NCBI RefSeq assembly: GCF_016924665.1
Contig: NZ_JAFFJT010000016.1
Location: 62,001 to 126,000 of the forward strand
Source: Nocardioides sp. SYSU D00038
GTDB taxonomy: Bacteria; Actinomycetota; Actinomycetes; Propionibacteriales; Nocardioidaceae
Length of the DNA stretch: 64,000 nt
Direction: 5' to 3'
Below are positions 1-6,930 of the stretch, piece after piece. A model generated the notes under the pieces. That model was not told where the DNA came from, did no database searches, and worked only from the letters and a program-made list of their open reading frames with translations. Numbering within the stretch: the stretch's first letter is position 1; each line of letters opens with the position of its first letter. The position numbers and the translations under genes were made by a program.

Positions 1-62
1 AGGTAGCCGCCGTCGTGGAGCCGCGCCGCGGCCTCGTCGGGCGAGGAGAACCAGGTCGTCAT
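1..62 (-). CDS. N-terminus of a MoxR-like AAA ATPase (cut by window edge)
   Basis: Only the first 20 codons lie in the window. The start ATG is at 62 and the peptide begins MTTWFSSPDEAAARLHDGGY. This resembles the N-terminal segment of actinobacterial MoxR-family AAA ATPases, in which a similar 'gene-regulating helix plus GGYL' stretch precedes the Walker A domain. No catalytic motif is visible here, so the call rests on resemblance from memory. The gene is divergent from the small membrane-protein gene at 202. Confidence 0.35.
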   Translation of the reverse strand, partial: MTTWFSSPDEAAARLHDGGY

Positions 63-201
63 GCGCCCATCCTCCCCCACGCTGCGCGGCCGGTCCGAAC
101 AGGTGCTCAGATCACCCGTCACCTCTGACGCGTCGGCTCGTTGTCCTTTGCAGACAAGGGATCCGTGTGGCTCCCACCCGACCAGCACCGGAGGAGGAGC
201 C

Positions 202-573
202 ATGCGCCGCACGCCCCCGCGCGTCGTCGGGATGGCCCTCACGGCCGTCAAGGCGGCCGGCTTCGGAGCCTTCCTGGCGCTGACGATCGGCGCCGGGCTG
301 CAGGTCACCGGCGACTCCACCGAGCACGCCGAGGCCGTGGCCGACGCCTACGAGCGCGTGGTGGAGCGGGCGATGGACGACCAGCGCTGCTCCACCTCCG
401 GCTTCGACCGGGACGTCGTGCCCGGGTCGGCGTTGATCCGCACGCCGGCCGGCCAGGTGCAGGTCGTGTCGTTCGACCGCGGCTGGGCCGTCTACAACGG
501 GCGGCGGCCCGGCACCCTGATCGCGGTCTGCCTCGAGCGCGAGCCGGTGCGTCCCGCGGCCGGCACCGACTGA
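202..573 (+). CDS. small membrane-anchored hypothetical protein
   Basis: A 123-aa protein that I do not recognise. The ATG at 202 is preceded by a strong purine-rich ribosome binding site (GAGGAGGA at 191-198), which decides this start over the in-frame ATG at 61. Residues about 8-34 form one hydrophobic segment (signal anchor or transmembrane helix). The rest is a soluble domain of about 85 residues with two cysteines (in DDQRC and IAVCLE) that could form a disulfide outside the membrane. It stands alone between a divergent MoxR-like gene and a convergent crotonase gene. No function is assigned. Confidence 0.65.
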   Translation: MRRTPPRVVGMALTAVKAAGFGAFLALTIGAGLQVTGDSTEHAEAVADAYERVVERAMDDQRCSTSGFDRDVVPGSALIRTPAGQVQVVSFDRGWAVYNGRRPGTLIAVCLEREPVRPAAGTD

Positions 574-613
574 CGCTCGTCGTTCGGCCGGCTCTCGTCC
601 AGCAGGCTCTCGC

Positions 614-1372
614 TCAGAACGCCCCGTGCCGCCCGGCGCCGCCGGCGAACCGGGCCGCACCGTCCAGGGCCCCGGCCTCCAGCGACGCCAGCCCGTGGCC
701 GTGCTCGACCGCCATCGCCTCCTCGTCGGGCCGGCCGGCCGACTCCAGCAGCGCCAGCCGGTCGTGGCGCAGGCACGCCTGGGGGAACGCCGCCAGCTCG
801 CGGGCCAGCCGCTCCGCCTCCTCGCGGGCCCGACCGGGCTCGACCACCCGGGTGACCAGGCCGATCCGCTCGGCCTCGTCGGCGGCCACCGGCCGGCCGG
901 TGAGCACGAGGTCGAGCGCGCGGCCCTCGCCGACCAGCCGCGCCAGCCGGAACGTCCCGCCGTCGATGAGCGGCACGCCCCAGCGTCGGCAGAACACCCC
1001 GAAGGTCGCGTCGGCCGCCGCCACCCGCAGGTCGCACCACGCGGCGAGCTCGAGGCCGCCCGCGACGGCGTACCCCTCGACGGCGGCGACCACCGGCTTC
1101 GACAGCCGCATCCGGGTGGGACCCATCGGGCCGTCGCCGTCGGGGGTGACCTGGTTGCCGCGCTCGGTGCCGACGGCCTTGAGGTCGGCGCCCGCGCAGA
1201 AGTGGCCGCCGGCACCCCAGAGCACCGCCACGGCCTGGGAGTCGTCGGCGTCGAAGGCGCGGAACGCCTCGGCCAGCGCCGCGGCCGTCGGTCCGTCGAC
1301 GGCGTTGCGCGCCTCGGGCCGGTCGAGGACGACGGTGGTGACGGCTCCGGAGGTCTCGACGCGCACGCTCAT
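614..1372 (-). CDS. enoyl-CoA hydratase/isomerase (crotonase) family protein
   Basis: A 252-aa single-domain crotonase. CAGADL (residues 59-64) and VAGG (103-106) form the usual oxyanion hole for an acyl-CoA thioester, and the glutamate of the GGLE turn (E108) matches the first catalytic Glu of enoyl-CoA hydratase. The position of the second catalytic Glu (the QPE motif of the mammalian enzyme) reads VFC here, so plain hydration of enoyl-CoA is doubtful. It could be an isomerase, a hydrolase or another crotonase activity. The ATG at 1372 fits the family N-terminus (MSVRVETSGAV). It lies just after the gamma-carbonic anhydrase gene on the same strand with a gap of about 20 bp, so the two are probably co-transcribed. 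Confidence 0.85.
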   Translation of the reverse strand: MSVRVETSGAVTTVVLDRPEARNAVDGPTAAALAEAFRAFDADDSQAVAVLWGAGGHFCAGADLKAVGTERGNQVTPDGDGPMGPTRMRLSKPVVAAVEGYAVAGGLELAAWCDLRVAAADATFGVFCRRWGVPLIDGGTFRLARLVGEGRALDLVLTGRPVAADEAERIGLVTRVVEPGRAREEAERLARELAAFPQACLRHDRLALLESAGRPDEEAMAVEHGHGLASLEAGALDGAARFAGGAGRHGAF

Positions 1373-1392
1373 GGCGGGAGCGTACGGCGGAC

Positions 1393-1917
1393 TCAGACCT
1401 CGCGGGCGGTGCCGGCGTGCCGCCCGGCGAGCTCGCGGTAGTAGGTGGCGTTGGTCTCGATCCAGAGCTCCGAGCTCGTTCCCTCGATGGGCTTGACCGG
1501 CTTGCAGGGGGTGCCGGCCGCGACCATCCCGCCGGGCAGCTCGGTGCCGGGGGTCACGACCGAGCCGGCCGCGACCAGCGTGCGCGGGCCGACGACGGCG
1601 TGGTCGAGCAGCGTGCTGCCGTTGCCGACCAGCGCGCTCTCCCCGACCTCGCGGCAGTGCACGACGCAGCCGTGCCCGATCGTCGCGTCGGGGCCGACGG
1701 TGAGGGTCTCGCCCGGGGCGGCGTGGAGCACCGAGTTGTCCTGCACGTTGGTGCCCTCGCGCACCACGATCATGCAGACGTCGCCACGCAGCACCGCGCC
1801 GTACCAGATGCTCGCGCCGGCCTCGACCGTCACGTCGCCGATCAGCGTCGCGGTGGGGGCCACCCACGCGTCGGGGTGGACGGTGGGCGCCGTGCCCTCG
1901 AACTCGATCAGGTGCAT
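1393..1917 (-). CDS. gamma-class carbonic anhydrase-like / left-handed beta-helix protein
   Basis: A 174-aa protein with the hexapeptide-repeat rhythm of a left-handed beta-helix (WVAPTATLIGDVTVEAGASI and following turns). The three histidines expected for the trimer-interface metal site are present at H65 (NSVLH), H82 (IGHG) and H87 (VVH), as in the gamma-carbonic anhydrase/YrdA/PaaY group. Members hydrate CO2 or have unknown activity, and PaaY-type members are thioesterases. The crotonase neighbour downstream is compatible with an acyl-CoA link, but that is inference. The ATG at 1917 gives the usual family length. Confidence 0.85.
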   Translation of the reverse strand: MHLIEFEGTAPTVHPDAWVAPTATLIGDVTVEAGASIWYGAVLRGDVCMIVVREGTNVQDNSVLHAAPGETLTVGPDATIGHGCVVHCREVGESALVGNGSTLLDHAVVGPRTLVAAGSVVTPGTELPGGMVAAGTPCKPVKPIEGTSSELWIETNATYYRELAGRHAGTAREV

Positions 1918-1980
1918 GGGTCGAGTATCGGGTGGTCGGTGGCGGCCACGGCCACCGGGCCGGGGCGCTAGAGTGCCGCG

Positions 1981-2589
1981 GTGCTGAGCCGCGCCGTTCT
2001 CGCCCTCGCCGCGCTGGCACTCGCCCTCGTGGTCGCCCCGCCGGTCACGGCCGCACCCCCGACGGTCTCGGTCGCCGGGTCGTCGCTCGCCGTCGCCAAC
2101 CGCAGCCCCGTCACGCTGCGCGTGACCCTGAGCGCCCCGGGGAGCCTCACGGTCGAGTGGGGCGACGGCACCCGCACCGAGGCCGTCGCCGTCTGCGCCG
2201 ACGACTGCCCTCCCCTCGCCGTCACGCACCGCTACCCCGCCCGCGGCAGCTACGCCGTCCGCGCATCGCTGGTCACCGGGGACGAGACCGCGACCGCCAC
2301 GACCACCGCCGTCGTCCGCAACAACCCGCCCCGCTGGGTCACCACCCCCACGCTGCGCTTCATCGTGGGTCGTACCCCCAAGCGGCTGCGCGCCACCGAC
2401 CTCGACGGCGACCGGGTGCGGTTCGCCGTCGTGCGCGGTCGGCTGCCGCGCGGGCTCAAGCTCCGCAAGGACGGGCGACTGGTCCGGACCGGCCTGGTCA
2501 AGGAGGGCACCTACCACCCCACCATCCGCCTCACCGACGGGCACGGCGGCGCCACCGCGCAGCGGTTCACCATCCGCGCGATCCTGTAG
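1981..2589 (+). CDS. secreted protein with PKD-like and Ig-like (He_PIG) domains
   Basis: A 202-aa protein starting at GTG 1981. Residues 1-24 are a Sec signal peptide (hydrophobic LALAALALALVV, cleavage near VTAAPP). Residues about 28-105 resemble a PKD domain: VEWGDGT followed by HRYPARGSYAV is the typical pair of motifs. Residues about 110-200 (NNPPRWVTTP, LPRGLKL, YHPTIRLTDGHGG) match a putative-Ig/cadherin-like module. No enzymatic domain is present, so it is probably an extracellular binding or structural protein. A terminator-like hairpin sits about 70 bp downstream. Confidence 0.75.
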   Translation: MLSRAVLALAALALALVVAPPVTAAPPTVSVAGSSLAVANRSPVTLRVTLSAPGSLTVEWGDGTRTEAVAVCADDCPPLAVTHRYPARGSYAVRASLVTGDETATATTTAVVRNNPPRWVTTPTLRFIVGRTPKRLRATDLDGDRVRFAVVRGRLPRGLKLRKDGRLVRTGLVKEGTYHPTIRLTDGHGGATAQRFTIRAIL

Positions 2590-2631
2590 CCGCCGTCCGC
2601 CCGGCGTTGGATGAGGAAGGCGTGCCACGCC

Positions 2632-2733
2632 TGTCTCGAAACCCGGTGCGCCGAGGGCCCTCCGGTGGGAACGGGAGGGCTTTCGTCTTCCGGGGTTTCG
2701 AGACAGTTGCTAGCGCAACTTCCTCAACCAGCG
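2632..2733. repeat. intergenic inverted repeat with terminator-like core
   Basis: Two 13-bp arms, TGTCTCGAAACCC (2632-2644) and GGGTTTCGAGACA (2693-2705), enclose a GC hairpin (GCCCTCC 2657-2663 with GGAGGGC 2674-2680) followed by TTT. It is a plausible terminator for the gene ending at 2589. The right side continues as hairpin GTTGC-TAGC-GCAAC (2706-2719) and TTCCTCAACCAGCG. This is one member of an intergenic repeat family (GGTTGAGG, variable hairpin, TCGAAACC) found at several other places in the window. Confidence 0.7.
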
Positions 2734-2734
2734 A

Positions 2735-3955
2735 TCAGTTGCGTCTGTGGAACTGGACCTTGCCCGTCGGTAGGTAGGTCGTCGTGTAGGTCGGGTCGTG
2801 GGCGCATTGGTGGTGGGAGGGGCAGAGGAGGACGCCGTCGCGGAGGTCGGTGTTGCCGCCGTCGGTCCAGCGGGTCTTGTGGTGGGCTTCGCAGGTGGAG
2901 GCGGGTCGGTCGCAGCCTTCGGACCGGCAGGTCTTCTGCTGGATTCCGAGAGCGATGCGCTGCGGGGTGGTGAACAGTCGTCGGGTGCGGCCGAGGTCGA
3001 GAACCTGGGACTGTCCGTCGAGCACGGCGGGGATGAGTCCGGCCTCGCAGGCGAGCCTGCGGGCAGCGCCGGGGCTGATCCGGGTGCCGGTGTCGAGCTC
3101 GCAGGCCGCGAGCCGTCCTTCAAGCACGGCGAGCGGGATGGTGACCACGACGGTGGCGTTGACGCCGCCGCGCTGCGGGAGCCGGTCTGCGGGGTACTTG
3201 AGGATGTAGTCGCAGAACGCCTGCCCCAGCGACTGCGACGTCACCTTCTCGTGCGTGAGAGCCGCGTGGGCGAAGAGCGCCTTCTTCAGTGCTTCGGCGT
3301 GCATGGTCGGGATGACGAACCGGCCGTGGGTCCTGCCCTCGCCGTCGTCGAGCATGGTGAGCTTGCAGGCCTTCTCGGCCTCGCGCTCCTCGCGAGCCAG
3401 CGCCTCGGCTTCTGCTGCTTCCCCGACCTCGGGACAGACGATGTCAAGGATCCGGTTGCCGAAGATCGTGAGGTCCTTGGCGTCGTGGTGCTGGGCGAGC
3501 TCGACGAGCTCGACCTGTGCCTGGTCGCGGATCTGCGGGTCGGTGTCGTCGGGGAGCTTGGTGATCGCGCGGGCGATGACCTCGGCCTGCTCCAGCAGCA
3601 GATCACCCCGTCCAAGCGCCTGCGCGACGACGGGCATGGTGTCGAGCTGCTCGGCCAGCCGCATCGTCCTGGCGGTCTCGCGGCGGGTCGCGCGGGTCGC
3701 GGCGGCGAGCCAGGCTGCGGTCGAGGTGGCGCCGGAGGCGGCTTCGACCTTCTGCTGCTTGGCGTGGTGGGCCAGCCGCAGCTTCAGGGCGGCGAGCTGG
3801 GACTCCAGGTGGACGACCTCGGTCAACGCGTGGCCTGCTTCGGTGGCGTCCATCGACCACAGCGGGAGCTGACCGACCTCGTCGAGCACACCACGCGCGT
3901 CACCGACGGCACGCGTGACGCGGTGCCGGTAGCGGGTGGTGTGCGGGCTTGTCAC
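2735..3955 (-). CDS. DUF222 / HNH endonuclease, 13E12-repeat type, copy 1
   Basis: A 406-aa protein with a DUF222 helical region (about residues 30-330) and a C-terminal HNH/McrA-like zinc nuclease motif. C343-x4-C348, AHH at 357-359, N368 and C378-x2-HH form the zinc and catalytic framework. Family members are known as REP13E12 proteins in mycobacteria, where they occur as multicopy repeats; their function is unproven and DNA cleavage is presumed from the HNH motif. A second copy of the same length (15244-16464) is nearly identical from about residue 65 onward but differs at the N-terminus. The upstream and downstream DNA is also shared with that copy. Confidence 0.88.
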   Translation of the reverse strand: MTSPHTTRYRHRVTRAVGDARGVLDEVGQLPLWSMDATEAGHALTEVVHLESQLAALKLRLAHHAKQQKVEAASGATSTAAWLAAATRATRRETARTMRLAEQLDTMPVVAQALGRGDLLLEQAEVIARAITKLPDDTDPQIRDQAQVELVELAQHHDAKDLTIFGNRILDIVCPEVGEAAEAEALAREEREAEKACKLTMLDDGEGRTHGRFVIPTMHAEALKKALFAHAALTHEKVTSQSLGQAFCDYILKYPADRLPQRGGVNATVVVTIPLAVLEGRLAACELDTGTRISPGAARRLACEAGLIPAVLDGQSQVLDLGRTRRLFTTPQRIALGIQQKTCRSEGCDRPASTCEAHHKTRWTDGGNTDLRDGVLLCPSHHQCAHDPTYTTTYLPTGKVQFHRRN

Positions 3956-4062
3956 GTGCCCTACTCAAGCACCGACCACCGACAGTCCCCGGCCGGTTTT
4001 CGCGTTGTCCACAACGGGATTCGGGGTTGTGACCCGATCGTTACCTAGGTTCTCGAGCGCTT

Positions 4063-4160
4063 GGTTTCGAGGCTCGTCGCTAGCGCTCCTCGCACCTCAA
4101 CCAGCGCCACCCGTGCCCACCGCTGGTTGAGGAAGTCGCGCTGCCGACGTTCTCGAATCC
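4063..4160. repeat. pair of inverted intergenic repeats (GGTTTCGAG...CAACC / GGTTGAGG...CGAATCC)
   Basis: Two members of the intergenic repeat family lie head to head, at 4063-4102 and 4125-4160. The left unit has the hairpin-forming interior around GTCGCTAGCG. The right unit is a decayed version of the GTCGC-GCTA-GCGAC hairpin seen at 16620-16655. The pair has its counterpart upstream of HNH copy 2. Confidence 0.7.
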
Positions 4161-4339
4161 TCCGCCGGCCGACCGCCCTCCCGTCCCCAACGGAGGCCGA
4201 CTCGGGTTTCGGCCCGCCCGGGGGGATTTGCGACGGGGGCGGGCAAACAGAGTAGCCCCCCCCGGGGTCCGCCCCCGCCGTCGTTATTCGCCCCGCCCCC
4301 CCCCGAAACCTGAGTCGCCCCGCAGTGGTTGCTGGAGAA

Positions 4340-4556
4340 CGTTCGTCTCACCGGGCAACGAGTGAGGGACTTCGTCCCTCCTCAACCAGCGATCCGCGAA
4401 GCCCGCGCAGTGCTGACGGCGCGAGCTTGCGAGTGCCGGCAGTGCGCCGTCACACCTGGTCGGGAGAGGCTCGGGGTCAAGGGCGCGAAGCGCCGAAGGG
4501 AACCCTTGACGCCGAGACCCGACCAGGTAAGCGCGCGGGCAACGAATCAGCCCCGG
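4340..4556. repeat. structured non-coding element, copy A
   Basis: This element contains three hairpins. The first is GAGGGAC-TTC-GTCCCTC at 4364-4380. The second surrounds GGCGCGAGCTTGCGAG (about 4413-4442). The third is a 75-nt hairpin at 4454-4528 with outer arms ACCTGGTCGGG / CCCGACCAGGT, a middle stem CTCGG / CCGAG and an inner stem GTCAAGGG / CCCTTGAC. Copy B at 16800-17115 has the same architecture with compensated arm changes. No open reading frame inside looks coding. Confidence 0.7.
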
Positions 4557-4590
4557 GGTGAGCACCTCGGCGGTCGCGGGAGGGCGCTCA

Positions 4591-4680
4591 TCTCACCGGG
4601 TAACGAGGGAGGGACTTCGTCCCTCCTCGACCAGCGATGGGCAAGGCGTCCGCGCATGCGGGCGCCCCGAGTCAGCCCCG
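4591..4680. repeat. internally deleted copy of the structured element
   Basis: The head of the element (TCTCACCGGG, then the GAGGGAC-TTC-GTCCCTC hairpin at 4609-4625, then CCAGCGATG) is joined directly to its tail (GCGGGCGCCCCGAGTCA), so the second and third hairpins of copies A and B are missing. This head-plus-tail form resembles deletion derivatives of short mobile repeats. Confidence 0.55.
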
Positions 4681-4701
4681 GAGTACCCCCCTCCGCAAAC
4701 G

Positions 4702-4736
4702 CGAAGATCCGCCCAGGCGAGCCGGGCGGATCTTCG
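4702..4736 (-). terminator. hairpin terminator downstream of tRNA-Ser
   Basis: A perfect 13-bp inverted repeat (CGAAGATCCGCCC, 4702-4714, with its complement at 4724-4736) has a 9-nt loop and begins 8 bp beyond the tRNA 3' end. It lacks a long T-run, as is common for high-GC terminators. Confidence 0.7.
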
Positions 4737-4744
4737 TGAGCTGG

Positions 4745-4831
4745 CGGTGGCGGAGGGATTTGAACCCTCGGTGGGCTTGCACCCACAAACGCTTTCGAGG
4801 CGTTCTCCTTAGGCCGCTCGGACACGCCACC
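4745..4831 (-). tRNA. tRNA-Ser (anticodon CGA)
   Basis: On the minus strand the 5' acceptor arm GGTGGCG (4831-4825) pairs with CGCCACC (4752-4746), followed by discriminator G at 4745. The anticodon stem AACGC/GCGTT holds loop CTCGAAA with anticodon CGA, which reads UCG. A long variable arm (GTGGGTGCAAGCCCAC) is diagnostic of a class II serine tRNA, and the T arm GAGGGTTCAAATCCCTC is intact. The length is 87 nt and CCA is not encoded. Confidence 0.95.
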
Positions 4832-4873
4832 GCGCCGAACGTTACCGGAGCGCCTCGGGTGCGACGAAATCGA

Positions 4874-5461
4874 TCAGGGGGTCCAGGCCGGGTCGCGGCC
4901 GGTGGCGCCCAGGAGGCGGTCGAGGGCGGGCGCGTCGTCGGGTACGGCGACGGGCGGGCCGAACAGGCCGCCGTCGTCCGCGGCGCCGTCCTCGGGAGGC
5001 TCGAAGGAGAGGACGAAGCCGAGATTCGCCTCCACCAGACCGGGATCGGCCGAGAACGGCTGGCCGGTGGCGACCGCGAGGTCCCAGCCGTGGACGATCA
5101 CCTCGTCCAGCGCCACCAGCGCGGCGGCCGACCCCGGCATCTCGACGGGGCCGGCCATCGTGGTGCCGTCGTACGCCGCCGGGTCGAGCCAGGCCGAGCT
5201 CAGCTCGTCGAGGTGGGCGGCGAACGCGTCGCGCCAGCCGTCGGGCAGCCGGGAGCCGTCACCGGGCGCGCCGGCGCCGTCGAGCACCTCCTTGCGGGCG
5301 GCCGCGGTGAAGGCCAGGGCCAGGCCGCCGACGTGGTCGAGCAGGTCGGCGACGGTGTAGTCGGGGCACGGGGTCGGGCCGCCGAGCTGGTCGTCGCGGA
5401 CGCCGCGCACCAGGGCGGCGAGGGTCGAGGTGGCGGGACGCAGGTCGAGTGGGGTCTCCAT
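4874..5461 (-). CDS. TIGR03086 family DinB-like metal-binding protein
   Basis: A 195-aa protein of the actinobacterial maleylpyruvate isomerase-like (MDMPI N-terminal / DinB four-helix bundle) superfamily. Visible family motifs are TPCPDYTVADLLDHVGG near the start and ALDEVIVHGWDLAVATG in the middle. H43, H124 and D127 are candidate metal ligands. Related proteins are mycothiol-dependent enzymes, but most TIGR03086 members have no known substrate. The ATG at 5461 gives the standard N-terminus. It is divergent from the VOC protein gene at 5531. Confidence 0.85.
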   Translation of the reverse strand: METPLDLRPATSTLAALVRGVRDDQLGGPTPCPDYTVADLLDHVGGLALAFTAAARKEVLDGAGAPGDGSRLPDGWRDAFAAHLDELSSAWLDPAAYDGTTMAGPVEMPGSAAALVALDEVIVHGWDLAVATGQPFSADPGLVEANLGFVLSFEPPEDGAADDGGLFGPPVAVPDDAPALDRLLGATGRDPAWTP

Positions 5462-5530
5462 GCCGGTGCAGACCCGGGCAGGGGGCCCGGACTCATCGGT
5501 GCTGTCGGCGCCCGCCCCTAGCCTGCGGCC

Positions 5531-5902
5531 ATGACGATCTCAGTTGGCATGGTCACCTTCGACACGACGGACGCCGCCGCGCTGGCGCGCTGGTGGTCCG
5601 AGCAGGTGGGCGGGCAGATCGCCGACCCGTTCGGCGACCAGACCTACCTCATGGTCTCCGGCGGGCCGGTGCTGCTCGCCTTCCAGAAGGTCGACGACCC
5701 GACGCCGGGCAAGAACCGGCTCCACCTCGACCTGACCGCCGACGACCTCGACGCCGAGGTCGACCGGCTGGTCGCGGTGGGGGCCGGGCTGGTCGAGCGA
5801 CGCGGCGACGAGCACTTCCGGTGGGTGACCCTCACCGACCCCGACGGCAACGAGTTCTGCGTCTCCGGCACCCACGAGACCGAGGCCGTGCTCGGCCAGT
5901 AG
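5531..5902 (+). CDS. VOC (glyoxalase/bleomycin resistance) family protein
   Basis: A 123-aa protein with the two beta-alpha-beta-beta-beta halves of the vicinal oxygen chelate fold. MVTFDTTDAAALARWWSEQ opens the first half. LHLDLTADDLDAEVDRLVAVGA opens the second, and WVTLTDPDGNEFCV is the typical C-terminal strand pair. These proteins often act as dioxygenases, isomerases or antibiotic-binding proteins; the substrate here is unknown. It converges with the aldo/keto reductase gene, with only 3 bp between the stops. Confidence 0.85.
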   Translation: MTISVGMVTFDTTDAAALARWWSEQVGGQIADPFGDQTYLMVSGGPVLLAFQKVDDPTPGKNRLHLDLTADDLDAEVDRLVAVGAGLVERRGDEHFRWVTLTDPDGNEFCVSGTHETEAVLGQ

Positions 5903-5905
5903 CCG

Positions 5906-6901
5906 CTACCAGCGGGCGTGCACCGCGGCGCGGAACCGCTCGTCGTAGATCCGGCGAACCCCGGCGAGCAGCCCCTCCGACAGCGGCGGCAGGTCGCCGG
6001 CGGCGGCGTTCGCGCGCGCCTGCTCGGCGTTGCGCGCGCCGGGGATGACCGTCGTCGAGCCCGGCAGCTGCCAGCACCACGCGAGCGCCGCCTGCGCCGC
6101 GGTGGCGCCGTCCGGGCCCTCGGCGGCGACCAGCGCGCTGAACTCCTGGGCGGCCGCGACGCCGGTCTCGTAGTCGACGCCGGAGAAGGTCTCGCCGACG
6201 TCGAAGGCGCTGCCGTCGCGGTTGTAGCTGCGGTGGTCGTCGGGGGCGAACGTCGTGGTCGCGTCGTACTTGCCGCTCAGCAGGCCCGAGGCCAGCGGCA
6301 CCCGGGCGATGATGCCCACGCCGGCGGCCTCGGCGGCGGGGAGCACCTCGTCGAGCGGCTTGAGCCGGAACGCGTTGAGGATGATCTGGATCGACGCCAC
6401 GCCCGGCCGGGCGATCGCCGACAGCGCCTGGTCGCAGGTCTCGACCGAGACGCCGTACGCGGCGATCGACCCGTCGGCCACCAGCGCGTCGAGGGCGTCG
6501 TAGGTCGCGTCGTCGTCGATGGTCGCCGAGGGCGGGCAGTGCAGCTGCACCAGGTCGACGGTGTCGACGCCGAGGTTGCGGCGGGACCGGTCGATCCACT
6601 GCCGGAAGTTGTCGGGGTGGTAGTTCTCCGGCAGCTGGTCGACGCGTCGGCCCATCTTGGTGGCTACGGTGAACCCGGCGTCGGGGTGGGCCTTCACGAA
6701 CGCCCCGACGATCCGCTCGCTGCGGCCGTCGCCGTAGACGTCGGCGGTGTCGTAGAAGGTGACGCCGGCCTCGGCGGAGGCCTCGAGCACCTCGCGGGCG
6801 GCCGACTCGGACACGTCGCCCCAGTCGGCGCCGAGCTGCCAGGTGCCGAGGCCGACGACGGAGACGGGTCGGCCGGTGCGGCCCAGGGTGCGCTGCTGCA
6901 T
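5906..6901 (-). CDS. aldo/keto reductase
   Basis: A 331-aa (alpha/beta)8-barrel NAD(P)H oxidoreductase with the complete catalytic tetrad D51, Y56 (YDTADVYGDG), K82 (ATKMG) and H121 (LVQLH). It belongs to the Tas/YajO-like group that reduces sugar aldehydes or other carbonyls. The ATG at 6901 follows AAGGA at a good distance. An upstream in-frame ATG at 6934 overlaps the epimerase stop as ATGA and is an alternative start. Its position after an aldose 1-epimerase and a ROK regulator suggests a sugar substrate. Confidence 0.88.
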   Translation of the reverse strand: MQQRTLGRTGRPVSVVGLGTWQLGADWGDVSESAAREVLEASAEAGVTFYDTADVYGDGRSERIVGAFVKAHPDAGFTVATKMGRRVDQLPENYHPDNFRQWIDRSRRNLGVDTVDLVQLHCPPSATIDDDATYDALDALVADGSIAAYGVSVETCDQALSAIARPGVASIQIILNAFRLKPLDEVLPAAEAAGVGIIARVPLASGLLSGKYDATTTFAPDDHRSYNRDGSAFDVGETFSGVDYETGVAAAQEFSALVAAEGPDGATAAQAALAWCWQLPGSTTVIPGARNAEQARANAAAGDLPPLSEGLLAGVRRIYDERFRAAVHARW

Positions 6902-6930
6902 TCGGAGTCCTTCGGCGAGTCGGGGGGAGG

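Larger units (their letters stand above)
3956..4744. other. 789-bp non-coding, repeat-rich stretch between HNH copy 1 and tRNA-Ser
   Basis: No credible gene lies here; the open frames run through hairpins and lack ribosome binding sites. The first 150 bp is the conserved upstream region of the DUF222-HNH gene, shared with 16465-16613. It is followed by intergenic repeats (4063-4160), a C/G homopolymer-rich patch (4211-4315), structured element copy A (4340-4556), an internally deleted copy of the same element (4591-4680) and the terminator of the tRNA. Confidence 0.75.

Noticed and set aside
4061..4812. Several open frames of 60-140 codons between HNH copy 1 and the tRNA
   Set aside because: They run through hairpins, homopolymer-rich DNA and the tRNA itself, and no frame is conserved between the two element copies.
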